DNA of 64,000 nucleotides, from contig JAPEVF010000230.1 in assembly GCA_029747585.1 (NCBI GenBank), positions 1-64,000 on the forward strand, in the 5' to 3' direction. The position numbers and the translations under genes were made by a program. The notes under the pieces were generated by a model, which was given only the letters and a program-made list of their open reading frames with translations, searched no databases and was not told the origin of the DNA. Positions 11,435 through 25,267 of the stretch are shown one piece after another. This DNA comes from Pleurotus djamor. Its lineage: Eukaryota > Basidiomycota > Agaricomycetes > Agaricales > Pleurotaceae. Position 1 is the first letter of the stretch; the number at the start of each line of letters is the position of its first letter.

Positions 11435-12210
11435 ATTATGGTCAACTGCGTCAGCTGGGGGATGCGTTTGTCAACTGGTTCATACGTGCATGTAGAAGTT
11501 GGGGCCCCGAAAGACCAGTCGACCGGCTATGGTTACCTTGTCAGTACAGAATGTGCTCGCATTATTCCCGAATCTACCTATTTCGGTGTTGGCAAGACAA
11601 CTGAAGGCAACAACAAGGTATGGGCGCGCATCTTGACCCGGTGTATGAGTTAACTGATGTGCGACTGTCCTATAGAGAGACTATGCGGCATCGGTGTTGG
11701 CTGTTCTGCAACGCTTTGGTTATGATGTCGAAAAGTTGAACGGTCCCAATGTGCACTCGTTGATCAATGTGATTACCCTAGAGCACAATGTCCATCATGA
11801 CTTTGATACATTGCAGCTCTGGTTGGATGCCACAGTACGTATCATATTTACTTCTAGGAACGTCAGATCTCGACTCACAGTCTTGCAAGGACACTCCAAA
11901 CCAATATTGTATCGGTGCTGTCAGTTCGGATGATATCCCACCAGGAAGATCGTTGGTGACATTCAGTACAACCAACAAAGATCTTCCACTTCCATCTGCG
12001 CAGCTCCTTGCGTTGCACGCCGCTTGTGCAAAAGTGGCCAATTTGTCGGGTGCGGCTGAATATCTTGATGATGTTGAACGCCGTTCAAGGGAGTTAAAAG
12101 TGTTGGCTTCTGATGGAGGTTCGGCTGCAGTTTTAGAATATGCGATTGCGGGCCTTGTGGGTGGTGAAATCCAGGTCGGGGCATCAACCCAGTCCACCAC
12201 TGAGCCCTGA
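11435..12210 (+). pseudogene. 5'-truncated HNH-nuclease domain gene
   Basis: Three exons remain: 11435-11617, 11676-11834 and 11881-12210, with introns of 58 and 46 nt at phase 0. The peptide matches the lineage-expanded basidiomycete HNH family: TECARIIP in the first exon, then a block rich in Asn and His (INVITLEHNVHHDFD) that supplies the HNH metal-binding core, and the family tail LLALHAACAKVANLSGAAEYL. Family knowledge: these are predicted nucleases of unknown role, often in accessory regions. The N-terminal part, normally well over 100 residues, is absent because the LTR ends at 11434. The first in-frame ATG (11438) is probably internal. Splice sites and frame are otherwise intact, so truncation is recent. 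Confidence 0.8.
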
Positions 12211-13143
12211 TTCCTGAACCACGGAGAGCGTCGCACAAGCTTGACCGCAAACGGCAAGGCAGATATCCTGCGATGTCAACAAGGGTTCGTGGTAGGTGTG
12301 CGTTACAGTGTGCGGAGCAAGTTGCAAAAGGCCCGAGTCCAAACGGTATGGCCATCCCCCCGGGAAGAGAATATGGACGCAACGTATGCGCTTCTCTACG
12401 GCGGTGTGCTAGAGAGACAGAGGTGAGAGACGGAAGGTAGACACTAAGATAGGTGGCGCAAGCGAATCAGCACCAGTGAGCACATTTCCCCCCTCACCCT
12501 CTCCCGCACTCGTACCCCTTCGAACTCCCTTCTCTATGCTCATTGTATTCGTCTTTAGCCAGCTCAGAGATAGCCCTATGGCCTCTCGAGCCACCCGATA
12601 GACTTTCTCTTGCGATAGTGTGTACTTTTCCATCTCTTTCGTTGATCTTTGATTGACCATTTCTTTCTTTTTCTTAGGCATTGTCTCCTCTGACTTGGCA
12701 AGTTTATGCGAGCGACTATGCGCACGCATGATAGCTGCTGGAGTCATTGCGCCAAGCCCGCAGCTGCTTCCTTCGTCGCGGATATGGATTGGGAGGTTGG
12801 AAGGTTCAAGGCAGGATTTTTTGGGCGGTTCGAGTTCGTGTAGGTCTCTCGGAAAGGGAGCTTTGGGGGAGCTTATACGACAGAGCTTGAAGATAGCAAC
12901 ACGACAATCCTACCACCACCAAGATTTGCCAGCGGTTACCTACCCCCCGGAGATTCGGTAGATGGGATCAATCGGGAACGGCGGAGCGCCAAGAGCGTTG
13001 ATGTTGCAAGAATACAATAGGAGTATCAAAATATAATATAGAGGACATTGAGAGGGAAGATATGGAAGCGATGGGCGATGCCGTCTTGTTATGCCCAGTG
13101 AGACAATTTCTAGGCAAGGACAATGACATGCTCACCAATTTAA
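12211..13143. other. Gene-poor stretch with one weak minus-strand ORF
   Basis: Holds the left arm of an inverted repeat (12362-12454). A minus-strand frame at 12409-12747 (112 codons, Lys/Glu/Ser-rich, with a KKKKE run) could be a small gene, but I find no domain, homologous motif or splice support and leave it uncalled. Confidence 0.35.
12362..12454 (+). repeat. Inverted repeat, left arm
   Basis: About 93 bp that recur as reverse complement at 13687-13775 with roughly 88-90% identity and a 31-bp exact core ending GTGTGCTAGAG. The arms enclose the small gene at 13144-13554. Confidence 0.85.
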
Positions 13144-13554
13144 TTAGCCGATGAAAGCTATCTCGTACCATCGGGGTATCTCGTCTCCCAGTCCCAATTC
13201 TTTTCGCATGTGTACGGCTTGCTCGTGGTTGACATAGGTATGTTTGGAACCTGTCTTAGCATTGCGATGGTCAATTACGATAATTGGTTTCTCCCAGCCA
13301 TCGACAAGGCCGAGGACAGGCCTACGCCACTGGAGGTGATAATCTTGGAACTTCAATTGGCAGTACATATTGACCTGCATGTAACCGTCGACCAGCAGAT
13401 AAGGTACATGTTCGGCTGTAGGATTTGGGTCGAATTGAAGAGCAACCTCCTCGGCGACTTTGTCGGAAAGGACGAAGCCGTAGACATGTGTGGCACCGTC
13501 GGGTTGAGGAGGCTGGATGTAGTTTGGGCGAAGGGGGATTGGCAGTAATGACAT
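13144..13554 (-). CDS. Hypothetical protein, 136 aa
   Basis: A single-exon minus-strand frame. The start chosen is the ATG at 13552-13554 (MSLLPIPLRPNYI), because the upstream extension is Arg/Ser-rich and looks untranslated. The protein is compositionally ordinary and globular-looking, with a tract ATHVYGFVLSDKVAEEVALQ, a central WRRPVLGLVDGWEKPIIVID segment and a conserved-looking VNHEQAVHMRKELGLGDE near the end. No signal peptide or membrane helix is seen, and I do not recognise the family. It sits inside an inverted repeat, so it could be carried by a small duplicated or mobile segment. Confidence 0.55.
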   Translation of the reverse strand: MSLLPIPLRPNYIQPPQPDGATHVYGFVLSDKVAEEVALQFDPNPTAEHVPYLLVDGYMQVNMYCQLKFQDYHLQWRRPVLGLVDGWEKPIIVIDHRNAKTGSKHTYVNHEQAVHMRKELGLGDEIPRWYEIAFIG

Positions 13555-13686
13555 GGTGCAGCGACGACGATGATTGTCTGAGAGAAGAGAGAAGGGGATG
13601 TCACAGCCACCATCACGGCTTCCTCGGACTTTCCGATCTCTTCTTGGCATTCCATAAGTACTAAACTAGCACCAGTACTCGAAACT

Positions 13687-13775
13687 ACCTATCTTGTCTC
13701 TACCTTGCGTCTCTCACCTCTGCTCTAGCACACCGCCGTAGAGAAGCGCATACATTACATCCATGTTCTCTTCCC
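13687..13775 (-). repeat. Inverted repeat, right arm
   Basis: Reverse-complement partner of 12362-12454. It lies upstream of the minus-strand gene at 13144-13554, in its presumed promoter region. Confidence 0.85.
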
Positions 13776-14554
13776 TTCATCTCACGTATCAACCTCACTA
13801 CATGGTTTTTTGTACGCCTTCTACGCTGGATATATATGAACACAAATGATATAAGTCTACTCTTCCTCGTATAGTGCGACGAATGGATGTAGGACGTCGA
13901 CGCTGTGAAAAGGAGGGGAAGTTGACCGAGTTCCTTCGATGGGCTTCTCCTTCAATCCGCAGCCATCTTGCCTCCCATATTAGTGAGTATGTCCATCCGC
14001 CGACCGACATGCGTGCCCTTCAAGCCAGATAGCCACGGTAAGACGAGAGAAGAAACCTTTCGGCGTGAAAATAGCAACGACACAAGAAGGACGGGAAAAT
14101 GTTGACTGCCTGCGACGCCGAACGTCCACCACGCTTGCGGTCTCCTCCTCGTAAGAATTACAACTCTGTTCTCCGTCTGAGCAATCGAGTGGCTCAACGT
14201 ATAGCCTTTTCGCTCTGCGCGTATGTCCCAACGTCTTGGACGTGTTCTTTGAATGCCCTGTTCCACATAGGTCCCAAAAAGAGATATCTGTACTCAGTAA
14301 ATGGGAAAGCTATATAGACGTATACGCTAGCATACAGCATAACAATCATCCCCGCTAGCAATACATAGTGCAACGGGGTCAAATGAAAGGTTGAAGCCTG
14401 TGACGGTGCTCTACGCGGTCTTAGGAGGCCCCTGATCGGTTAGGCGCACGTCGCTGTTGGCGCCGAAAATCTGACTCTGTCAGAGTCCTAACCAAGTCCT
14501 AACATTGTCCTAACAATCCCCGAAATTTCCTGAAACCTCACAAATGCACTCGAT
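13776..14554. other. Intergenic, nothing recognised
   Basis: Only short overlapping frames without domains or splice support. The 3' part is the promoter and leader of the PRP2 gene; a short repeated TCCTAAC/GTCCTAAC pattern is present near 14490-14515. Confidence 0.4.
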
Positions 14555-18312
<3,758 letters not shown>

Positions 18313-18576
18313 GCGTATCTTTTTTATCGTAGCTCACATTTCTTCGCGCTGTGTATATTATGCTTTAAATTGCTAATTTGTGGTATGATGTCTTGCTGTA
18401 GGCGCCCATGGAAAGCCACACCCCGTCGTCTCCGAGATTGATTTTTCATCTCCCTGTTATCAAGGCTCACAATCTTATCTCGAATGATAAACCCTAGATA
18501 CGCACCGCTTCCTCGTGCCTTTGTAGCCCTGCATATCCGATTCCATGCTGCTTTGTGTCTTTGTGGGTCTCCGACG

Positions 18577-18585
18577 CATAAATAC
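18577..18585 (+). promoter_or_regulatory. TATA-like box of first small coiled-coil gene
   Basis: CATAAATAC lies 61 nt before the ATG at 18646, at the same relative place as TATATAAATA before the paralogue at 21701. Confidence 0.5.
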
Positions 18586-18645
18586 TGGCCTTGAGCAGGG
18601 ATTCTACGTTTACCGTTCAACAGCCACACTCAACACATTCGCAAC

Positions 18646-19209
18646 ATGTCTAACAACAGAGGCCGCATCAGTAGGTTCATTCATGAGATGGGTGTCCTAG
18701 CCACTCACGACTTGTCCAGCAACCGGAAACGGCGCTTCCTTTGGAAGTGGGCGTGCCGGCGACGCTCATAATTCCTACAACACCAGCAGGTATATTCTAT
18801 ATGAAGCTTTGGAAGTCGCATCTTCACTGATCACCTTCTCCCCGTATGAAAGCCACAATACGTATGAAGGTGATACCTTCAGCGGTCGTATAACTGGTGG
18901 TAACATAGGCGGACGGAACAACAGTAACACTGTCTACAATAACCGGCCCAACCCATACACCGCGGACTGTAAGCTGGTCTCTGCTTCCGATCTCCCGGCT
19001 GACAATTGAAAGAACTGATTTTCAATTCGTCTTTCATAGCGGAAGCGATGGAGAAAGAGCTGGAACGTCTGAAGGCACAACTGGCTGAGAAGAAGGCCCG
19101 TGCCGCCGATAGATCCAAGAAGGAGAAACTGCGGAAGGACCTGGAAGCTTTGCAGAAAGAGCTCGAAGTGTATGACGACGCGGAAGAAGACATTCCGAAG
19201 TATCTCTAG
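18646..19209 (+). CDS. Small GDTFxG/coiled-coil protein A, 126 aa
   Basis: Exons 18646-18670, 18720-18789, 18853-18968 and 19040-19209 join in frame. Order of parts: short basic start MSNNRGRI, a Gly/Ser-rich stretch ending GDAHNSYN, the motif YEGDTFSGRITGGNIGGRNN, an Asn-rich linker, and a C-terminal Lys/Glu/Leu-rich coiled coil of about 50 residues ending EEDIPKYL. No signal peptide or membrane helix. I do not recognise the family. The central Gly/Asn motif with alternating hydrophobic residues resembles the N-terminal assembly motifs of fungal NLR-type proteins, but this is inference. It is the first member of a duplicated pair; its closest relative is the gene at 21701, with an identical exon plan. 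Confidence 0.8.
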
Positions 19210-19812
19210 CAATTATTATCATTGTATCTGCATGCACTTCGCCGCCCGAATCCCAACACGGAACCTTTCTCATCAAAGTTCCGAGATTAGGGACAGCCTG
19301 TAAGGGCAATCGATCCTCTGAGATTCGACGTTCACCGGGTCATGATTCATGAAGTCTGTTGGATCTCTGCGCGTCCACTGAATGCCTCATGTTTGTCCGC
19401 AACATCACAACGAGGTGGGCCAGGAGGCCTTATCGATTGCTCCGGTCATGCTCTGTCATGCTTCACAAATTCCTTGGGTGACATCTTTGAAGCCGACATG
19501 AGGCTTCATCATTGGCGCCATCGATTTACGACTACGTCTGTTGCCAGAACGAGGGCACCTGGTGTTCACGTACATTGACAGACATATATATGTAGATGTA
19601 GCTACCTGAGCCACGACCCACGCATATCTCACGTCATGCAAAACAAAGCAAGAGCGAACGGTAAGAGGCCCACGAATGTGGCGGCGTTGACGATCACCCA
19701 ATGAGCTAGGGGAGAGATCAAAGGCCAGCAGAGAATATCACACTCCTCGGGAAGCACATAATGGGTGCGTCAAGCCATAGGCTTAGATTTGAATATTGAA
19801 TGATAAACCAAT
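19210..19812. other. Intergenic; diverged copy of 22500-22850
   Basis: No gene seen. A segment near 19500-19540 (GACATGAGGCTTC..CATTGGCGCC) has a recognisable diverged match near 22655-22685, supporting tandem duplication of the whole unit. Confidence 0.5.
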
Positions 19813-20131
19813 ATGGAACTTCCTCACAGTGTGACACACTACGACGGCGATACTTTCAGCGGCACTATAAGTGGCGGGAATAACGGCGGACGGCAAAATG
19901 CTTACAGCAGTTATACCTATACCTCGGGGAAAGACGAAGATGAAGAGAGAAGTACGCTTGAACGCCGCCTCTGATGTGGTTCTCCGTTGACATTTTTCAC
20001 CTTGGAATTTAGTCAAAGTGTTGGAGGAAAGGCGAGAGCAACTTCTGGCTGTCAAAAGGGCTGAGGAGGAAAAGGCTAGAAAAAAGCATCTTCAGGAAGA
20101 AATCGATGCTCTCGAGGCGGAAGGATACTAG
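19813..20131 (+). CDS. Small GDTFxG/coiled-coil protein B, 85 aa
   Basis: Two exons, 19813-19951 and 20013-20131, join in frame. The protein has a short start (MELPHSVTH), the motif YDGDTFSGTISGGNNGGRQN, a Tyr/Ser-rich linker with acidic DEDEER, and a C-terminal charged coiled coil (KVLEERREQLLAVKRAEEEK onward). It lacks the N-terminal Gly-rich exons of gene A. Its closest relative is the gene at 22852, which has the same DEDEER joint at the same intron position and the same coiled-coil beginning. Unknown function; the motif and coiled coil suggest self-association. Confidence 0.8.
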
Positions 20132-21324
20132 ATGAGAATGAGAGCTCGAATCAAGCTCGAATGCAACAATTCCAGTCCAAAGCTACTCAGGGGTACACTG
20201 CACAGGGGCTGTGAAAGAATACGGTCGAGCGTGGGCGCTCATTTCAACTGGTTGCGATAACGAAGGGAGGGCCGCATGAATACGGCAGTACCTGATACTG
20301 TGACGGAGGTACGACAGCCATCTACACTGGATAAGGTCCATTGCGTCAAGGCCTGTATTTATGTAAGAAGATTGTTCAAGCCAATGAGATATCGATAGAT
20401 ACTCAACCAGTATCTACTATCCAGCTGAGGGTGCAATGAACAGTCATTGACATATTCAAAAAAAACATCCCGTGAGTGATGAAGAGAACCTGGTCAGTTT
20501 ACTTTCACTCATGCTTTACTCTATTATATAGAGCTCTATAGCTAGTCTCTGAAGACTCTATGACGTAACGCCTGCGCCGTTACTTGTACACCTTGTTCTC
20601 GGAGTTCTCCGGTGAAATGACGTTGTGTTCTCTTGAATCTACGAAACTGCAATGACTTGGTCATGACGGTAAGAACGTCACCACATCGTCATAAGCCATT
20701 ATTCGTTCTAGAATTTCAAACGAGGGAGATGACGTAGAACTGCCGTGGTGACGCGTAGCACTTGCCGCAAGTTAGGAGATTCCAGGGGAAAGGATAGGGA
20801 ACAACGACAGTTTTCCGGATGGACAAAAACCTTGTTGTGTAGTTTTACAAACAAAACCACACAGTCTCAGGAATAGCACCACTCACACAACAAGCGACCA
20901 CTTTCTCTGCATTCCAAGGCCTTCAAAGTCCCTCACCCACGGTGCAACCTGGGAACTTGCTGGAAATTCTAGCTTTTCCTGACTGAGCTGCCTCGACTTG
21001 CGAAGATATCTTGAGAAAGATTTCACTTGGATTTCACCTCACTCACTACAAACAAACATTCAACCTACCTCAGGTTAGTGGTGTGTTCTCCACGCTTGCT
21101 GTCTGGTCATAAGTACCTTCTGCACAATCCAAAAACTTGAAAGTGGTAAGCACCTGTACAGCCCTTTCATTGGCTCTATTCTCATCAACACCCACTACCA
21201 GGCAAGTCGGTTCGTAGTGAGCGGTTGCGACGTCGAAGTATCAGTTGAACCTAGTGAAACCCTCTGCGCGGTTGGTTCTTGATGTGGTGTGATAGTACAT
21301 ATTCTCTTCGGGGCAAGAATCTCC
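20132..21324. other. Intergenic, no gene recognised
   Basis: About 1.2 kb without coding support. Contains the 14-bp palindrome TATAGAGCTCTATA near 20530. Confidence 0.4.
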
Positions 21325-21413
21325 CGTGCCCTTCGCAGCTACACCCCATGATCTCAAGCCCACAGACCTCGAGGATCAACTATCGGCGACAAAAGACGCC
21401 CAAAGCTGTAGGA
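21325..21413 (+). pseudogene. Relic of PRP2 last exon
   Basis: About 90 bp align with 18196-18283, the end of the PRP2 last intron and start of its last exon, including ACCCCAT, TCAAGCC/TCAAACC, GACCTCGAG and CGGCGACAA blocks. Small indels break the frame. Its position, about 370 nt before the second small-gene copy, mirrors the PRP2 end about 330-440 nt before the first copy. Confidence 0.75.
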
Positions 21414-21640
21414 TTGATTCTATTTCAGGTTTCACAATGGGTAACCGCTGACTCAAGTCGCGATTGAAGAGGTCAGATACCACACGGTACCCGTTCATTC
21501 ACGCTATCGAGTTCCAGACGTTAATAGATCACTCAGATAAGCGCTTCGTACACCTTCCTGTGGACATGGCTGTGGCACATTTGTCGCCCCCTTTCGCTAT
21601 CTGTTCCGGTGCCTCGACTCATGGCTCCTTGTGACTTCGA

Positions 21641-21650
21641 TATATAAATA
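21641..21650 (+). promoter_or_regulatory. TATA box TATATAAATA
   Basis: A strong TATA box 51 nt before the ATG at 21701, suggesting a focused, regulated promoter. Confidence 0.65.
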
Positions 21651-21700
21651 CAGCGATACAGCTAGAACAGGGCTCGAACAATTACACCCAGACTAACAAC

Positions 21701-22272
21701 ATGTCTTACAACCGAGGTCGCATCAGTACGTTCACTTCATTACTTATACTAATGTCCTTGGCTCTGACGACGAAATTAGCTACTGGGAACGGCACAGCGT
21801 TTGGGAGCGGGCGTGCTGGAGATGCTCATAATTCGTACAACACTCACAGGTCTGCTCTGCCAATCATGGGAATTTGCACACCCATTGACTTTCCTATCCA
21901 TCGACAAGTGATAACACGTATGGAGGTGATAAATTCACCGGTCATATTTCTGGTGGAAACGTAGGTGGACGCAACAACAACAACACTATCCACAATAACA
22001 AAGCCGGTCCTCCCCGCGAAGATGACAGTGAGTCAATCCTCGGACACAATCTATGGCTTCATGGTGATCCACATCTAACATCATGTAAACGCATTGCAGC
22101 GGAGTCGATGGAAAAAGAGCTGGAACGCCTTAAGGCACTTCTGGCTCAGAAAAAGGCCCGTGCCGCTGAGAAGTCTAAGAAGGCGAAATTGGCGCAGGAC
22201 CTTGCTGCCGTGCACAAAGAGCTTGAAGGTTTCGAAGATGCCGAAGAGGATCTTCCACAGTATCAATCCTAG
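21701..22272 (+). CDS. Small GDTFxG/coiled-coil protein D, 128 aa (paralogue of A)
   Basis: Exons 21701-21725, 21780-21849, 21909-22027 and 22100-22272 join in frame. Exons 1 and 2 have exactly the lengths of those in the gene at 18646 (25 and 70 nt) and the same phases. It starts MSYNRGRIATGNG, has the motif YGGDKFTGHISGGNVGGRNN followed by an Asn run, and ends in a coiled coil finishing EEDLPQYQS. Here the motif reads GDKF instead of GDTF. Sequence differences from gene A are spread over introns and exons, with exons better kept, which suggests selection on the protein. Unknown function. Confidence 0.8.
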
Positions 22273-22851
22273 TGCGACTGGTTGGTTATCATGTCCATGT
22301 CCTCCAGAATTTTACGTTGCACCCACGAGAAGCCTCAACACGCGCACCAAAGATAAGATGAGACATGAAAAATCGACGCTCAAATGATCGTTTTGAAGCG
22401 CCCTTCCATCCCATCTCCAGCTAGCTTATCAACGTACGAGCGTCTGAACCTCGTCGAAACTCTCAGAATAGCTGGTCATCCCCTTCTATCTCCTCCGTTC
22501 CCAGACCCACCTCGTCAGCAGATCTCTGCGGGCGTCCCCTTGAAGCCTCAAGGCCTCACCTACTGCCTCAACTAAACAGCGAGGGAGGCACGAAACCTTA
22601 TCAGCTACTTCAGCGCTCCATCGTGCTTCACAAGACTTGGATGTCGGGTTCAAGGCGGACACGAGGCTTCGCAACTGGCGCCGTAGGCACCGTCTCCTTC
22701 TATTCATCTCGTAAAGAGGACATACGGAGCAACCCAGTCTGTGTCAGTCAGGCGCTTGAAGAGAAGCATCTCAATGTCGTGACTACCTCACCAAGCCCAA
22801 CGTATATAAGGCATTCCCTAGGGTTCTATGACTTGGTCTTAATCCACAATC
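22273..22851. other. Intergenic; diverged copy of 19210-19812
   Basis: No gene supported. A TATA-like TATATAAG at 22803-22810 precedes the next small gene by about 45 nt. Confidence 0.45.
22803..22810 (+). promoter_or_regulatory. TATA box TATATAAG
   Basis: Lies 42 nt before the ATG at 22852. Confidence 0.6.
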
Positions 22852-23314
22852 ATGAAAGAAGCGAATAGTAAGCACTCCTGGCACTTTCATACGTTGAACT
22901 GAATAACTCAATGTGGGTAGAAGCCGACGCTCGAAAGGTCCCAGTCGTTCACAGGTGCGTGGAACGAGTGATTCCACGCTGAATGAAGCTCATACGATAC
23001 AATGTAGCGGGACTCGCTACGATGGGGATACCTTCGGAGGCACTATAAATGGAGGGAATAATGGCGGACGGCATAACACTTACAACGACTATACTTCAAA
23101 GAGTGACGAAGATGAAGAGCGCCGTAAGTTCGCACACTCTACCAGCTCCGTTGATTTTGATTTTCGTTTCCAAAATTAAGTCAAGGTGCTGGAGGCCCGG
23201 CGAGACCAACTTCTGGCTGATAAAAGGGCCAAGGAGCAAAAGTCTAGGGAGGACCAACTCAAGGCAGAGATTGCTGCCCTTGAGATGAATGAAACGGAAG
23301 AAGCCCAGACATGA
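22852..23314 (+). CDS. Small GDTFxG/coiled-coil protein C, 99 aa (paralogue of B)
   Basis: Exons 22852-22867, 22921-22954, 23008-23123 and 23181-23314 join in frame. It carries the motif YDGDTFGGTINGGNNGGRHN, a linker ending DEDEER, and a coiled coil beginning KVLEARRDQLLADKRAKEQK. The two tiny 5' exons (MKEAN..KVPVVHR) are the least certain part; the motif exon and coiled-coil exon are firm because they match the gene at 19813 in phase and sequence. Unknown function. Confidence 0.72.
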
Positions 23315-23329
23315 GAGTGGAAAAAGTGG

Positions 23330-23765
23330 TCTTACGCGCCTTAGTAGTCCTTAGTGGTCGATGCAGGCCTCACGTCTTTAAACTGAAGAAACTAACGTGC
23401 AGCTATATTGGCGCGCTCGTGACGATAGTCGGACCGCAGGAAGAGAGGAATATTTGCCTATATCAAAGCGATGCGGTAGGTGTTTGGTCCAGATATGCAT
23501 CGCGCTGCTCACAACGCTCTCCCGGTGATCACTCCCGACTCCAAGGCGTTGTCGTTGTTCCAGAGCGTAAGATGGGGCTCAGTGAAGACCGAAGATACCC
23601 TAGCCTTCATTCTCTTGACCCTGATGTACTTGATAGCCATTGAATATGAGCTCAACAATACGTACCCAAAGCTCATCAGAGGAACGTACTCAGCAGGGAT
23701 AAACGATATTGAAGTGGAATTGCGTGGATTAGCAAGATTTCCTCTCGTCGATAGCTTGGCAACAG
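23330..23765 (+). pseudogene. Decayed partial copy of the neighbouring 373-aa gene
   Basis: The stretch aligns with the 3' third of the gene at 24146-25267: CAGGCCTCACGTCT against CAGCCCTCACGTCT, then GAAACTA, GCAGCTAT, GACGATA, and TTTGGTCCAGATATGC. Indels disrupt the frame and no start or promoter is seen. Confidence 0.7.
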
Positions 23766-24145
23766 CTCACCACGGAAGGCCGATGGAGGAAGGGACATGA
23801 TGCATGACAAGCTAGTTGCAGGCTACATACTTAGTAGGAAGTAACTCCCCTTGGAGTCGATCGGCACCGCGTTTGTATTGACTTATTTGGATCGGGCGTT
23901 TATACTTATTGCAAGTATTTACCACTCCAGGTCAACTTCTCAAGCTCAAGGTCAACTCCAACGAAGATAAGCACGCCCAAAGCAGAACACCACATGCATA
24001 AAATATCACACGCTGCTAAATTCCTACGCCTCAAAGGCTCCCCATTGCGCACGATGAGCACGGTGCGCTTGAAGGGAAGCCGCCATGATCGCACTAACAT
24101 TGTTCAAAGTCAAGACAAGTTCCTCGCTCTGCTAGGTTGTTCCTC

Positions 24146-25267
24146 ATGTTGCTTGACCAGCGACTTACTTATATTCAGTCCCCAACAGACCCTTCTTTCT
24201 CTCGTTTGCCTCGAGGGCCCATCGATAGGGGCTTTCTTGACACACTTCACTCGGTCGACCAAGTCGGCTCAAAATCAGACGTCAGCTTAATGGGGCCACT
24301 TGGACCTCTCGTTGCTCCCGCCGCTGGTGCTTTACTCGGAGCTATCGTCGGAATTGAACCGTCCTTTTCTCGCAAACAGTTCTCTTCCCCCACTCTCGAT
24401 ATCGTAGATCGGGCTCTGCTAGCCGAGGTATCCCTTCAGGTGATCTTGAACGTGAAGAAGGCGTCCCCCGACAACCCTTTCCTTCGTATTCTTCTACAAG
24501 ACATCTCCACACAATATGTAGCCCACGCACCCGACATTTATGAGATCGCTAAGGCATTGTCCCCTCGATTAATGAAGTGCGCATATCAAATCGCCGGATC
24601 CATGCTGTCCAAAATTTGGAAGACTCCTGTTGGATACATGCATCCAGCTTCATTTCCTGAACCCCAACCATTGACTGGCTTGCCTACGACTGCCGAGTGG
24701 TCGACCATCGTGGCATCAGATGCGTTTGTAAAGGGTCTTTGTGAAGCGACTCTCCCGGTCATCGGCGTCCAGCAAAATCCGCTTCACTTCCTTGGTGGTG
24801 TAATCTCGCGGGCAGTCACAGTTCCCTCGGAATACCCACCACTCGTATCGCAAGCCAGCAAGGATGCCCTCCCTATCATTCTCCCCCACCTCCTTGACTA
24901 TTCAAACGTTGATGGCATAGGACATCTTACTCACGTCGCGTCCAAAACTATTTGCCAACGCGCTTTAGTGGCCGACGCAGCCCTCACGTCTCTGAGGAAA
25001 CTACCGCGCAGCTATCTCGACCGATTTGGGACGATAGGACCACAGGGCAAGCCTGAAACAATGTTTGCTTATATCAAAAGGACGCTGCAGACATTTGGTC
25101 CAGATATGCGTAGCGCTGCTCAGTTTGCTTTCCATATGATCACTCCCAATCTCATGGACGTAGTTTCTCCGAAGCGCAAGATGGGATTCAGTGCCCCGCC
25201 CTCCAAAAACCGAATACATCCTAACATTCATTACTATCTTAACGTTGAGGCAACTTATAGAAATTGA
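24146..25267 (+). CDS. Hypothetical protein with N-terminal glycine zipper, 373 aa
   Basis: One uninterrupted frame from the ATG at 24146. The N-terminal 60 residues are polar, followed by a short hydrophobic Gly/Ala segment (GPLVAPAAGALLGAIVG at about residues 54-72) that contains GxxxGxxxG, then an alpha-helical-looking body with no recognisable enzyme motif. I do not recognise the family. Such glycine zippers can insert in membranes or pack helices; whether this one does is inference. A decayed copy directly upstream shows that the gene belongs to the local duplication cluster with the small coiled-coil genes. An intron-linked upstream ATG at 24054 was considered but does not join in frame. 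Confidence 0.65.
   Translation: MLLDQRLTYIQSPTDPSFSRLPRGPIDRGFLDTLHSVDQVGSKSDVSLMGPLGPLVAPAAGALLGAIVGIEPSFSRKQFSSPTLDIVDRALLAEVSLQVILNVKKASPDNPFLRILLQDISTQYVAHAPDIYEIAKALSPRLMKCAYQIAGSMLSKIWKTPVGYMHPASFPEPQPLTGLPTTAEWSTIVASDAFVKGLCEATLPVIGVQQNPLHFLGGVISRAVTVPSEYPPLVSQASKDALPIILPHLLDYSNVDGIGHLTHVASKTICQRALVADAALTSLRKLPRSYLDRFGTIGPQGKPETMFAYIKRTLQTFGPDMRSAAQFAFHMITPNLMDVVSPKRKMGFSAPPSKNRIHPNIHYYLNVEATYRN

Noticed and set aside
24054..24177. Upstream exon for the 373-aa gene starting at ATG 24054
   Set aside because: The only donor/acceptor pair (24136/24177) joins out of frame with the main exon.
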